Shown here: piece by piece, positions 8,673 to 17,312 of the stretch
Layout of the letters: the number at the start of each line of letters is the position of its first letter
Numbering within the stretch: position 1 is the stretch's first letter
DNA from: Anaerolentibacter hominis
Lineage (GTDB): Bacteria; Bacillota; Clostridia; Lachnospirales; Lachnospiraceae
Direction of reading: 5' to 3'
Length of the DNA: 64,000 bases
Assembly: GCF_032380675.1 (NCBI RefSeq)
Contig: NZ_JAWDIX010000006.1
Location: 1 to 64,000, forward strand
The notes under the pieces: generated by a model
The model's database searches: none
Told to the model about the DNA's origin: nothing
The model's input: the letters and a program-made list of their open reading frames with translations, nothing else
Translations under genes and position numbers: made by a program

Positions 8673-9635
8673 GTGAAAAAAGTGAGAACAGCTGCGAAAC
8701 AGATGGTACAAAAAATAGATATTCAGGTTGCTTCTGTGGTAATCATGATTATTTTGATTTCATCTGTTATGTCATATGTATACGATGGATTTTTATCGGC
8801 ATATAACATCAAGGCAATGCTGATGTCCTATGTTCCGGAAGGAATCATCGCGCTGGGACTGACACTTGTTATTATTTCCGGGGGAATCGACCTTTCTGTG
8901 GCGGGCGTTATGCCTTTTACCGCAATTATTTACTGCCTGATGATTAAAAACGGCATCAACATCTGGCTTGGGATGCTTTTTGTGCTGATCATCGCCGCAG
9001 GTATTGGGGCATGTAACAATTATCTGAGAAATTTGCTGAATGTACACCCTTTTATTGTCACGATGGCGATGCAGCTGATCCTGAAAGGTTTTAATCTGGT
9101 TGTGACCGGCTCCGGTTCTATTTCCGGCCTGCCGGAGGAGTTTATGCAAATAGCGGAAATACGTATTCTTGGCATTAAGCTCCCTCTGGTGGTACTGCTG
9201 ATTCTTGCTATTATTTGGACGGTGCTGCTGGCGAAAAACCGTTTTTTCAGAAAGGTATACTTTGTAGGAGGCAATGCAAAGGCGGCGGATCTGTGCGGTA
9301 TCAATGTAAACCGTACCATGTATTTTGTGTTTATGCAGTCTGCCGTACTGGCGGCGATTGCGGGACTTATGGCGGTGCTGAATTTCCAGGCGGCAAATTA
9401 CTCTTACGGTTTAAATCTTGACACGAGAGCCATCACCTGTGTTGTTGTAGGCGGTACAAGTATGACGCGGGGCGGTGTGGGAAGTGTGGGAGGCACGATT
9501 ATCGGCCTGATTTTTATCGCCCTGGTATATAACGCATTTCTTCTCAGCGGAATTAATACTTATTTCCAGGATGTGGTAACAGGCGTGTTCCTGGTGGGAG
9601 CAGTTTTACTCGGTCAGCGGGTAAAAAGAAAATAA
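8673..9635 (+). CDS. CUT2-family ABC transporter permease (RbsC-like), second of two
   Basis: 320 aa, about 8-10 membrane segments. The permease signature reads EGIIALGLTLVIISGGIDLSVAG, and the C-terminal coupling loop reads CVVVGGTSMTRGGVGSVGGT. It is clearly paralogous to, but divergent from, the permease encoded at 6193. The start (GTG, 8673) lies three bases after the ATPase stop. Lsr- and xylose-like CUT2 systems also use one or two permeases, so a heterodimer is plausible (inference). Confidence 0.92.
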   Translation: MKKVRTAAKQMVQKIDIQVASVVIMIILISSVMSYVYDGFLSAYNIKAMLMSYVPEGIIALGLTLVIISGGIDLSVAGVMPFTAIIYCLMIKNGINIWLGMLFVLIIAAGIGACNNYLRNLLNVHPFIVTMAMQLILKGFNLVVTGSGSISGLPEEFMQIAEIRILGIKLPLVVLLILAIIWTVLLAKNRFFRKVYFVGGNAKAADLCGINVNRTMYFVFMQSAVLAAIAGLMAVLNFQAANYSYGLNLDTRAITCVVVGGTSMTRGGVGSVGGTIIGLIFIALVYNAFLLSGINTYFQDVVTGVFLVGAVLLGQRVKRK

Positions 9636-9662
9636 AGACAAAAGAAAAAGGAGGAGTATAAC

Positions 9663-10691
9663 ATGAAAAAGATGAAAAAGGTGCTGTCCCTGCTTATGGC
9701 GGCTGTCATGATGCTTACACTCACGGCATGCGGATCAAAAACAAAAACCACAGATGGACCTGCGGCGGCTGACAGGTCAGATGAAACGTATGTCTACGTT
9801 ACCTTTGAAAAAGGCTCGGAATACTTCAGCTGGGTGTACGCCGGATTTCTGGACGCGGCAAAAGAATTGGGCGTAAAGGCGGAGCTGCAGGGGCCCGCTG
9901 ATGCTGACGCCTCCCAGGAGGCAAGAATTCTGGAAACGGTGACAGGGAAACATCCGAATGGAATTCTTGTGGCATGTGCGGATGAGGATACAATGGTATC
10001 TTCTATCAACAATGCGCTGGAGGAAGGCATCCCGGTAATCACCTGTGACAGTGACTGCCCTGGCAGCGACCGGCTTTGCTATCTTGGCACGGACAATGCA
10101 AGTTTTGGCGCTACTGCCGCCGAGTTTATCGGCGGAAAGATGGGGGGACAGGGGGAAGTCATTATTGTTACTCTATTTGGTTCTGTAGCCCAGGAAGAAC
10201 GCTGCGCGGGATTTGAGGACTACCTTGCAGAGAATTATCCGGGGATTACAATTGTAGATAAATGCAACGAGGCGGGAGATACAGCCACTGCAGAATCCAA
10301 TACGACGGCAGCCCTTCAGGCAAATCCTAATGTAAAAGCAGTATTTTCCACAGGCGGGACAGGTTCTGCAGGCGCGGCTGCAGCGGTCCGCACCGTGAGA
10401 AAAGATGATATCACAGTAGTGGGAAGCGATTTTGGAACTGCCACATTGGAATGTATGGAGAAAGGGGAGATTGCCGCCACCGTGGTTGACGATCCTTATA
10501 TGATGGGGTATCAATCGATGTTACAGCTGTTTGCGGCGGCTCACCCCACAGATGTACTTTCATCTACAGCTCCTTACGGGCATATTTCCACAAGTGATAT
10601 TTTATTCAACTGTTCTCTTTTGAAGGCAGAGGATTATATCGGAAATGAACAGCTCAGAGAAAAGTATACGAGCATCCCGACATTTAATTAA
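9663..10691 (+). CDS. Periplasmic-binding-type lipoprotein of the CUT2 importer (RbsB-like)
   Basis: 342-aa substrate-binding lipoprotein. A basic N-terminus and hydrophobic stretch end in the lipobox LTAC, with Cys23 as the lipidation site, so the protein is anchored outside the membrane. The mature part has the type 1 periplasmic-binding fold: KGSEYFSWVYAGFLDAAKELG, repeated Asp-rich segments (ACADEDT, TCDSDCPGSD), GTDNASFG and the C-terminal GSDFGTATLE region. AGGAGG upstream of ATG gives strong expression, as usual for the binding protein. In the operon it follows the permeases rather than leading. Ligand unknown. Confidence 0.93.
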   Translation: MKKMKKVLSLLMAAVMMLTLTACGSKTKTTDGPAAADRSDETYVYVTFEKGSEYFSWVYAGFLDAAKELGVKAELQGPADADASQEARILETVTGKHPNGILVACADEDTMVSSINNALEEGIPVITCDSDCPGSDRLCYLGTDNASFGATAAEFIGGKMGGQGEVIIVTLFGSVAQEERCAGFEDYLAENYPGITIVDKCNEAGDTATAESNTTAALQANPNVKAVFSTGGTGSAGAAAAVRTVRKDDITVVGSDFGTATLECMEKGEIAATVVDDPYMMGYQSMLQLFAAAHPTDVLSSTAPYGHISTSDILFNCSLLKAEDYIGNEQLREKYTSIPTFN

Positions 10692-10699
10692 ACCTAAGT

Positions 10700-11821
10700 A
10701 TGAAAAAGAGTAATATCGTAGTGTGCCTAAGTATATTGCTGTTATTTTTGGGATTTGAGGCCGGAGGATTCCAATGGGCAATCGGACATATGGCACAGGA
10801 GTATCAGCTGGATTCCGGTATCGCGGGGATGCTGGTCAGTGAAAAATATGCGGTTATGATTGCCGCGCCTCTTTTATCGGGAGCAATTGCAGATCATATC
10901 GGAAAAAAGACAGCCCTTATTACCGGCATGTGTTTCTTTATTGCCGGCTGCCTGATTATGAGAATAGACGGTGTGGTAAATGTAGTATTTGCCAATATCC
11001 TGATAGGGGCAGGGTATAGCTTTACGGAATGCAGTGCAACGGCTATTCTGGCAGACCGGCCGGATGGAACCAGTTCTGTCAATTATTCACAGTGTGCATT
11101 TTGCATCGGAGCTGTATTAAGCCCTGTTATCATGGAAAACCTTTCCTTCCATTGGTCGCTGTCTTTTTTGATTCCCGGAGCTGCCTTTTTTGCTCTGCTT
11201 TATCCGCTGATCAAAACATATCAGCCTGAAAACCGGGCGGTTATAAAGAGCGAAAGAGGTAAAACCGGAAGGCGGATTGGCCTGCTTCCCATTTTTATGC
11301 TTGCCATTTTCTTGTATGGAATGATTGAGAACGGCACGGGGTATTACCTTATGAATCTGTTCTCAAAAAATTTGAAGGTTTCTTATGGAGCATACGCGAT
11401 TTCAGCATTTTGGCTTGCCATGGCAATAGGCAGATTTTTTGCTGCTACAGTAAAACAGAAGAAGGAAAGGCTTCTATTTTACTATGGAATGGTTTTGTTG
11501 ATACTGGTCTGTCTGGGATTTGGAACACATGGAGGATTGTCCCTGCTCATGGCCTTCTGTCTGGGGCTTTTCTGCGCCCCTTTGTGGCCCGAACTGATGC
11601 TTTTGGCGGCGAAAAAAGACCCTGCCCGCGCAGGCTTGAGGATCGGCTGCATGAGTATAGCCGCCTCCGTAGGAGGAACTATTTCACCGGCAATACTAGG
11701 ATATTCCGAAAAATACCTGGGATATGCCGCGCCATTTAAGGTGCTTGCTGTTACTGCGCTTTTTGGGGTGGCAGCAGCATTGATGATAAACAGATTCACT
11801 CGTGAAAGGAAAAGAGAATAA
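10700..11821 (+). CDS. MFS transporter
   Basis: 373-aa integral membrane protein with about 12 hydrophobic segments. The MFS loop 2-3 motif appears as GAIADHIGKKT, and a central cytoplasmic loop (residues about 175-190, rich in Lys/Arg) divides the two halves. It starts eight bases after the binding-protein stop, with no obvious ribosome site, so it may depend on translational coupling. Its place between the importer and an M24-type protein suggests it exports or imports a compound of the same pathway (inference). Confidence 0.85.
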   Translation: MKKSNIVVCLSILLLFLGFEAGGFQWAIGHMAQEYQLDSGIAGMLVSEKYAVMIAAPLLSGAIADHIGKKTALITGMCFFIAGCLIMRIDGVVNVVFANILIGAGYSFTECSATAILADRPDGTSSVNYSQCAFCIGAVLSPVIMENLSFHWSLSFLIPGAAFFALLYPLIKTYQPENRAVIKSERGKTGRRIGLLPIFMLAIFLYGMIENGTGYYLMNLFSKNLKVSYGAYAISAFWLAMAIGRFFAATVKQKKERLLFYYGMVLLILVCLGFGTHGGLSLLMAFCLGLFCAPLWPELMLLAAKKDPARAGLRIGCMSIAASVGGTISPAILGYSEKYLGYAAPFKVLAVTALFGVAAALMINRFTRERKRE

Positions 11822-11822
11822 C

Positions 11823-12992
11823 ATGAAACCGGGAATTTCTTATGGAGAATATATAAGGCGTGTGGACAAGCTCCAACAGGAGATGGAAAGGCGTAATCTG
11901 GATGCGTTTTTCTGCTATGGATCGGAGGGTGTGTACAGAAATATTGTATACCTTGCAAATTACTGGCCTGCTTTTGAGCCGGGCGGGATTTTAATCGGAA
12001 GAAAAGGACTGCCTCTGGTATTAAATGCCACAGAATCACTGGAATACGCCCAGACAAATGCCTTTGGCGGTGCACAGGTGCGAACCTGTACAGCTTTTGA
12101 TCACTCGGCGAACCCTGTTATAAATGAGGGAGTGAAGCTGAGAACCCTGCGGGAATTGCTGAATGAAGCGACAGGAGGAAAACCGATCAAAAGGGTGGGC
12201 CTGGGTGATTATGCCACGATTCCTTATCCTTTGTACCTGGAATTAAAAGAAGCGTGCGGGGAAACCGCAGAACTGGTCAATTGTGACAGCGTGATGGAAG
12301 AACTGAGAATGGCAAAATCAGGGGAAGAGATCGGAATGATCGAGAGCGCCTGCCTTTTGACAGAACGTGCGTTTAACCATGCTCTTCCTAAACTGTCCCC
12401 GGTTATGACCCAGTACGAAATGCAGGGTATCTTTACCGGCGAACTGTTTCAGGACGGCGGGGAGGGACCGGGATTTTCGATGGCCAACTTCTCAGGAAAG
12501 ATGACAAGATGCAGCATAGGAAGAAATAAACATATGCCGGCGGGGAAAAACCAGCTGATAACAGTGGGGTTTGGATGCCATTACGGCGGCTACTGCGGTT
12601 CTTACAGCAGGCCGTTTATCTTCGGGACCATGCCGGAGCTACTAAGGCGGGAAATTGATTTTATGATTTCTGTTCATCTGAAACTGGCGGATGAATGGCT
12701 GAAACCCGGCAGAAGCACTGGAGAGATCACGGAACTGTATCAGGAATATTTTCAAAGGAAGGGATATGGAAAACCGCCGGGTGCACCCTGTCACGGACTG
12801 GGCATTATGGAAGATGAAGAACCGGTTTTCCAGGCGGGGGCAGAGGAAATTTTAAAGCCGGGTATGTCCATTGCAGTGGACAATTATTTCAGAACGGAGG
12901 AATATGGATTTCGTTTTGAAGATGTGGCGTTGATTACCGATACAGGCGCAAGGCTGTTCACCCGTGACAATTTGGGTTATATTGAGTTGTAA
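11823..12992 (+). CDS. Second M24 'pita-bread' protein lacking metal-ligand Asp residues (creatinase-like)
   Basis: 389 aa with the creatinase N-terminal domain and M24 C-terminal fold. The metal-ligand block aligns Gly249 and Ser260 with the two conserved Asp of metallopeptidases. His324 in the HGLG motif, Glu332 and Glu366 are kept, and the EP motif reads DN (Asp353). As with the paralogue at 4720, a normal di-metal peptidase is unlikely. The ATG at 11823 lies two bases after the MFS stop with AAAGGAAAAGAG upstream; a GTG at 11802 is the alternative. Co-transcription with the importer suggests both M24 proteins process the imported compound, or form a heteromer (inference). Confidence 0.82.
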   Translation: MKPGISYGEYIRRVDKLQQEMERRNLDAFFCYGSEGVYRNIVYLANYWPAFEPGGILIGRKGLPLVLNATESLEYAQTNAFGGAQVRTCTAFDHSANPVINEGVKLRTLRELLNEATGGKPIKRVGLGDYATIPYPLYLELKEACGETAELVNCDSVMEELRMAKSGEEIGMIESACLLTERAFNHALPKLSPVMTQYEMQGIFTGELFQDGGEGPGFSMANFSGKMTRCSIGRNKHMPAGKNQLITVGFGCHYGGYCGSYSRPFIFGTMPELLRREIDFMISVHLKLADEWLKPGRSTGEITELYQEYFQRKGYGKPPGAPCHGLGIMEDEEPVFQAGAEEILKPGMSIAVDNYFRTEEYGFRFEDVALITDTGARLFTRDNLGYIEL

Positions 12993-13030
12993 AAGGAAAG
13001 AGGCCGGCATTTTGCCGGCCCCTTTCTATG
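12993..13030. terminator. Bidirectional terminator
   Basis: A GC-rich stem (GGCCGGCA/TGCCGGCC, extended by AAAGA...TCTTT-like arms) with a three-base loop lies between the convergent M24 and alcohol dehydrogenase genes. Confidence 0.75.
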
Positions 13031-13046
13031 AACTATTCTTTCAATC

Positions 13047-14183
13047 CTAAAATGCCTTTCGATATACTTCACGTACTTCTTCCTTCGTCATGGGATATGG
13101 ACTGGTGTCGATGATTGCCTTCATGATGGACAGGCAGTTTTCTGTCATCCACTCAATATCTTCCTCTTTTACACCCAGATCGGAAAGAGAGAAATCAATG
13201 TCAACATCCTGAATAAGCTTTCTCCACGCGGCTACAAAGTCATCTGCGCCGGTGCCGCCCAGCAGAGGTGATAACACATCGAACTTTTCCTTCGCGCAGG
13301 GCACCTGAAGCTCGTAGATATAGGGGGAAACCGCGGCAAGCCCAAGGCCGTGCGTTACGTTGCGCAGTCCGCTTGCAGGATGTTCCAGCGCGTGAGGGGC
13401 TCCGCCTCCTGCTGCCTGAAGAGCCATTCCGCCCAGAATACTGGCCAGAACGAGAGCGTCCCAGCCTTCCTCATCCGTTTCATAGTTGTTGTACACACGG
13501 ACAAAGTATTTGCCGATCAATTCTACCCCCTTCAGGGAATACATTTCTGAGAGCGGGGTTGCCTTCTGTGTCACATAGGACTCTACACAGTGGCAGAGGG
13601 CATCGAACACCACGGCAGAAAAGATGGATTTGGGCATGGTCATATATAATTCAGGGTCCAAAATAGAAACCTTTGGAATAAGGTAAGGCCCATTCAGAGA
13701 TTTCTTGTCATTGGTCTCCGGGTTGGTCAGCACGGCAATACCGTCTCCATCACTGCCGGTTCCGCAGGTGGTAGGTACGGCGATCAGCGGAAGAGCTTTG
13801 CTTCCGGTACGTTTTCCCCAGATGTAATCGAAGATATCGCCCTCTCTATTGCAGCAGAGAAACGCGATATTCTTGGCGCAGTCCATAATGCTGCCGCCGC
13901 CCACGGCGATAACCACATCACAGCCGTTTGCCGCCGCCAGATCAGCACCTTTATGCGCCGTCGTTGACAGAGGATTTGGTTCTACCTGGTCAAATACGGT
14001 GTAAACGATGCCGGCTGCTTCGAGCAGAGCTTCAATACGGTCCAGCAGGCCTGTCTTTTTGGTGCTGTTTCTGCCGGTTACGATAAGTGCTTTTGAGCCG
14101 TAGGTTTTTACATGCTCAGGCAGTTCTGTGACACGGCCTCGCCCGAAACGGATGTTTACAGGAACATAGTAGTTAAAATTCAT
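13047..14183 (-). CDS. Iron-containing alcohol dehydrogenase
   Basis: 378-aa group III (Fe-type) dehydrogenase. The Rossmann-like N-terminal part has GRGRVTELPEHV, the cofactor motif AVGGGSIMDCAK and PTTCGTGSD. The C-terminal helical domain supplies the metal ligands: Asp/His in FDALCHCVESY and His in PHALEHP and VTHGLGL. It likely interconverts an alcohol and aldehyde with NAD(P)H, as in butanol or lactaldehyde metabolism. The ATG at 14183 follows AAAGGAG; the extended 14330 start overlaps the neighbouring carboxypeptidase gene and is rejected. Exact substrate unknown. Confidence 0.92.
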   Translation of the reverse strand: MNFNYYVPVNIRFGRGRVTELPEHVKTYGSKALIVTGRNSTKKTGLLDRIEALLEAAGIVYTVFDQVEPNPLSTTAHKGADLAAANGCDVVIAVGGGSIMDCAKNIAFLCCNREGDIFDYIWGKRTGSKALPLIAVPTTCGTGSDGDGIAVLTNPETNDKKSLNGPYLIPKVSILDPELYMTMPKSIFSAVVFDALCHCVESYVTQKATPLSEMYSLKGVELIGKYFVRVYNNYETDEEGWDALVLASILGGMALQAAGGGAPHALEHPASGLRNVTHGLGLAAVSPYIYELQVPCAKEKFDVLSPLLGGTGADDFVAAWRKLIQDVDIDFSLSDLGVKEEDIEWMTENCLSIMKAIIDTSPYPMTKEEVREVYRKAF

Positions 14184-14229
14184 GATGCAGGCTCCTTTCC
14201 TGAGTAACATTATACGTATGATAAATTTT

Positions 14230-15678
14230 TTAGTAACGTCTTCTGTGTCCGCTGCGTCTTTGGTAGCCAGATGAACTATGAAAATGCCGTGCCCTGGACG
14301 ACAGCCGTCTCCTTCTGGGAAGGATAACAAGCCGGTTGTACAGTAATAGCAGCAGGATAATCACAAATAGAATGCCAACGACCAGCAGGGCAATCCGGAC
14401 CGGACGTGTAAAGACATCTTTTAATTCCTTTTTAGGCTCTATCACCGGTGTTGCCGGAGCCTCGGAAGATATCAGCTGATAGGTCTGCTGGGGCCGGAAT
14501 GTGACATCTGCCTGGCCGAGAACCCGTCCGCCAAGAGAATATGTGACTGTCCCCACAATATTTTGTCCGTTTTCCGTCTGTGGTGAGGGGTATACGTTTA
14601 GCGTCTCTTCTATCTGATCTGCTGTTGCATTTTTGGGAAGCGTAACCAGTCCGTCCCCGCTTAAATTCAAAAGAGAATCTGTAGAATCGAACAGGGACGT
14701 GTATTTGGAAAACAAATTCAGGCTGCTTGACGCCAGGTTCTTCTGAAAGGACGATACCGGCTCCTGGGAGAAGTTTTCAAAACAGTAATCCAGCAGAGAT
14801 ATGGTATCGGTATATTCATTCTTTTTTTCATAGGGCGACTTGGATTTTAAAATGATACAGATTAACTGCATTCCGTCCTTTTTTGCAAATGTGGCCAGAG
14901 AGTAACCGGAGGCCTGGGTATAGCCGGTTTTTCCTCCGATGCAGGCATCGTATTTGTACTGAGGAAAATTATTTGGATACAGCATCTGATGATGATTGTT
15001 CAGATGCCTTACTTCGTTCGTCATCTCTGTTTCGGGGATGATATAAGTCTGTGTGGATACAATAGTTCGAAACATGCTGTTTTTCAGAGCGGCCTGGGAA
15101 ATCAGAGCCAGGTCATGGGCGGTCGTATAGTGATTTTCATCATGCAGCCCATGAGGATTGGTAAAATTAGTATTTGTACAGCCAAGTTCGGCGGCCCTGT
15201 CATTCATCATCTGAGCAAAAGCCTCGACAGAGCCCGCGATATGTTCCGCAATGGCATAAGCGACGGCATTGGCCGACTCCAGCATCAGACCGTACAGACA
15301 CTCCTCCATGGTAATGGTCTCACCGATCTTGATCCCGATACTGCTTCCCTCAGTTTTACGTATGGCATCCTCCGAAAAGGTCACCTTCTCTGAAAGGGAT
15401 GCGTTTTCAAGAGCCAGCAAAGCGGTCATGATCTTGGTAAGGCTGGCGGGATAGAGCACCTTATCCGGATTTTTCTCATACAGAACGGCCCCTGTGGAGG
15501 AATCCATTATAATTCCTGACTTGCCCTGAATCTTCGGCCCGGCTTCCCATACATAATCGGAAGAATCTATAGGTACATCCGGACCTGCCGCCCGGACAGT
15601 ACCGGGTGCGAGGAAAGAAATTAGAAGACAGAACAACAGAAACATAGATATATGGATAAAGTGATTCTTTTTTTTCAT
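14230..15678 (-). CDS. D-alanyl-D-alanine carboxypeptidase (S11 family, DacF/PBP5-like)
   Basis: 482-aa penicillin-binding protein that trims the terminal D-Ala of peptidoglycan pentapeptides outside the membrane. A signal peptide ends near GTVRAAG. The three catalytic motifs are present in order: SLTK (SxxK), SAN (SxN) and KTG in GGKTGYT. A C-terminal beta domain follows, then a true transmembrane helix (IALLVVGILFVIILLLLLY) and an Arg/Ser-rich cytoplasmic tail, which replaces the amphipathic helix of PBP5. It is 46 bases upstream of the dehydrogenase gene on the same strand, though functionally unrelated. Confidence 0.94.
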   Translation of the reverse strand: MKKKNHFIHISMFLLFCLLISFLAPGTVRAAGPDVPIDSSDYVWEAGPKIQGKSGIIMDSSTGAVLYEKNPDKVLYPASLTKIMTALLALENASLSEKVTFSEDAIRKTEGSSIGIKIGETITMEECLYGLMLESANAVAYAIAEHIAGSVEAFAQMMNDRAAELGCTNTNFTNPHGLHDENHYTTAHDLALISQAALKNSMFRTIVSTQTYIIPETEMTNEVRHLNNHHQMLYPNNFPQYKYDACIGGKTGYTQASGYSLATFAKKDGMQLICIILKSKSPYEKKNEYTDTISLLDYCFENFSQEPVSSFQKNLASSSLNLFSKYTSLFDSTDSLLNLSGDGLVTLPKNATADQIEETLNVYPSPQTENGQNIVGTVTYSLGGRVLGQADVTFRPQQTYQLISSEAPATPVIEPKKELKDVFTRPVRIALLVVGILFVIILLLLLYNRLVILPRRRRLSSRARHFHSSSGYQRRSGHRRRY

Positions 15679-16023
15679 TACGAACTCCTTTTGCTGGTTA
15701 TATTACAGTCAGAGGCGGTCCCGAATCGCAGGTGATTTTCTTATGTATATGTTGTCTCTTGTCAAAAGGCTGAAATTAAAAAGGACAGACTTAATGAGGG
15801 AGCCTGTCCGTATCAATTTCGGGGACAGGTTCTCTGACGGGAGCAGGGTTACTGCTCCGTTATCCGCAACTGCTTCTACAATTATAGAAGATTTTTTACA
15901 TGGTAGCAAGAGGGAGTTGCAAAAGAAACGGTACGAAAGTATTTTCCTGACTGGTTCTGCGTATTTCTTGCAAATATCGATAATATTTGATAATATGATG
16001 TCCATATGTGAGGAGGATGATTT
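15679..16023. other. Intergenic region dacF-trmB with hairpins
   Basis: 345 bases without a convincing gene. It has three short hairpins: GGACAG/CTGTCC (about 15782-15808), GGAGCA/TGCTCC (about 15840-15858) and CTTCTA/TAGAAG followed by ATTTTTT (about 15872-15895). It ends in a good trmB promoter. The weak ORFs here on either strand have no ribosome site. Confidence 0.5.
15968..15996 (+). promoter_or_regulatory. Sigma-A promoter of trmB
   Basis: TTGCAA, a 17-base spacer and TAATAT lie about 28 bases before the trmB ATG, which is preceded by GAGGAGG. Confidence 0.6.
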
Positions 16024-16698
16024 ATGCGACTGCGCAATATAAAAGGATCTAGGGAAATGATTGCTGCCAGTGAGTTCGTGGTGCACGAACCGGAGAAGTG
16101 GAAGGGGAAATGGCAGGAACGGTTTGGGAACCGGAATCCGATCCACATCGAGATCGGGATGGGCAAGGGGAAGTTTATTACGGAATTGGCCAGAATGAAT
16201 CCTCAGATCAACTATGTGGGAATTGAAAAGTATTCCAGTGTGCTTATTCGTGCTTTTGATAAAAGGGAAGAGCTGGAGAGCGGGAATCTGCTGTTTATCC
16301 GTATGGATGCAGAGACGATCACGGATGTATTCGGCAGAAATGAGGTGGAGAGGATCTATCTCAACTTCTCCGATCCCTGGCCGAAGGACAGACATGCAAG
16401 AAGAAGACTGACATCAGTGGAATTTCTGGCCCGGTACAATGAGATTCTGGTGCCCGGCGGAGAGATTGAATTCAAGACCGACAATGGGACACTGTTCCAG
16501 TTTTCTCTGGAGCAGGTGAAGGCAGCAGGCTGGAGAATCCGTTATTACACGGATGATCTCCATCACAGTGAATATAAAGAAGGCAATGTCATGACCGAAT
16601 ATGAGGAGCGTTTTTCTTCTATGGGAGATCCGATTCACAAGATGGTTATTTATCGTGTTTTGGATAATTCGGGAAAGGTTGCGGCTCCGACGGAATAA
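16024..16698 (+). CDS. trmB: tRNA (guanine-N7-)-methyltransferase TrmB
   Basis: 224-aa SAM-dependent enzyme that makes m7G46 in tRNA variable loops. The SAM motif reads HIEIGMGKGKF, followed by NYVGIEKYSSV, and the TrmB hallmark YLNFSDPWPKDRHARRRL with the catalytic Asp. The C-terminal TEYEERFS...G signature is present. The ATG has a GAGGAGG site. Length and domain order are normal. A small ORF follows in the same direction. Confidence 0.96.
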   Translation: MRLRNIKGSREMIAASEFVVHEPEKWKGKWQERFGNRNPIHIEIGMGKGKFITELARMNPQINYVGIEKYSSVLIRAFDKREELESGNLLFIRMDAETITDVFGRNEVERIYLNFSDPWPKDRHARRRLTSVEFLARYNEILVPGGEIEFKTDNGTLFQFSLEQVKAAGWRIRYYTDDLHHSEYKEGNVMTEYEERFSSMGDPIHKMVIYRVLDNSGKVAAPTE

Positions 16699-16731
16699 GA
16701 TAAAGAGAAGAAATCTTTGGAGGCGGCGGGA

Positions 16732-16881
16732 ATGGGACGTTCGCTGAAAAATAATATCGCCCGGATGACCGGACAGATGACAGGGCTGGACAAGAAGCTT
16801 TTAAAGATCAAGCACTCCTGGGATGACGTAAACAAATTGCTGGAATCAACGGATAAAAGGAAAAAGCCAGGGAAGAAATGA
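16732..16881 (+). CDS. Small basic hypothetical protein downstream of trmB (49 aa)
   Basis: ATG at 16732 has GGAGG eight bases upstream, and the frame runs 49 codons to TGA at 16879-16881. The product is highly basic with a likely helix (MTGLDKKLLKIKHSWDDVNKLLE) and a Lys/Arg-rich tail. It lies 33 bases after trmB and is probably co-transcribed. I do not recognise the family. The strong site and charged, helix-like composition support a real gene. Confidence 0.5.
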   Translation: MGRSLKNNIARMTGQMTGLDKKLLKIKHSWDDVNKLLESTDKRKKPGKK

Positions 16882-16972
16882 GAGCAGCGGCGGATCAAAT
16901 GCTGCCGGTACCTCCCGGCAGCAAGCTCTGCCCTGAGTTTTACAAAATTATTTCAATTGTTACAAAAAATAC

Positions 16973-17001
16973 TTGCATTTTAATGTTTCTTATTATATAA
17001 T
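16973..17001 (+). promoter_or_regulatory. Promoter of tRNA-Lys
   Basis: TTGCAT, a 17-base spacer and TATAAT end 30 bases before the tRNA-Lys gene. Confidence 0.7.
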
Positions 17002-17031
17002 AATTTTTGCGTTGGAAAATACGCGGATATT

Positions 17032-17104
17032 GCGCTTTTAGCTCAGTTGGTAGAGCACCTGACTCTTAATCAGGGTGTCCAGGGTTCGAGCCCCTGAAGG
17101 CGCA
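17032..17104 (+). tRNA. tRNA-Lys (anticodon CTT)
   Basis: The acceptor stem GCGCTTT pairs with AAGGCGC, discriminator A. The anticodon loop CTCTTAA gives CTT. The T-arm GGTTCGAGCCC is standard. Stand-alone tRNA gene. Confidence 0.97.
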
Positions 17105-17250
17105 TGCGCACAAAGGTCCTTAAACTGCCCTTCGTTGACGGTTTCTGGGCTTTTTTTATTGCTTTTTGGGGTTTTTAAAATGGAGGAAAATACCCTAAAA
17201 TAGATCAAAAGATAGGAAAATGTGGTTAGTCAAAAGTTAGTCAAAATCAG

Positions 17251-17294
17251 AATCCCCGCAGCCCTTGAAATTACTGGGTTTAGCGGGGATTTTT
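17251..17294. terminator. Bidirectional terminator (minus-strand dehydrogenase / tRNA-Lys)
   Basis: AATCCCCGC pairs with GCGGGGATT, with an inner AGCCC/GGGTT extension. TTTTT follows on the plus strand. It lies downstream of tRNA-Lys and of the oppositely oriented dehydrogenase. Confidence 0.7.
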
Positions 17295-17312
17295 AAAATT
17301 GGTTCAATATGA

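Noticed and set aside
11482..12075. 197-codon minus-strand ORF
   Set aside because: Antisense across the MFS/M24 junction, with no ribosome site and no domain.
15709..16395. 228-codon minus-strand ORF between dacF and trmB
   Set aside because: It runs antisense through trmB, has no ribosome site and no recognised domain.
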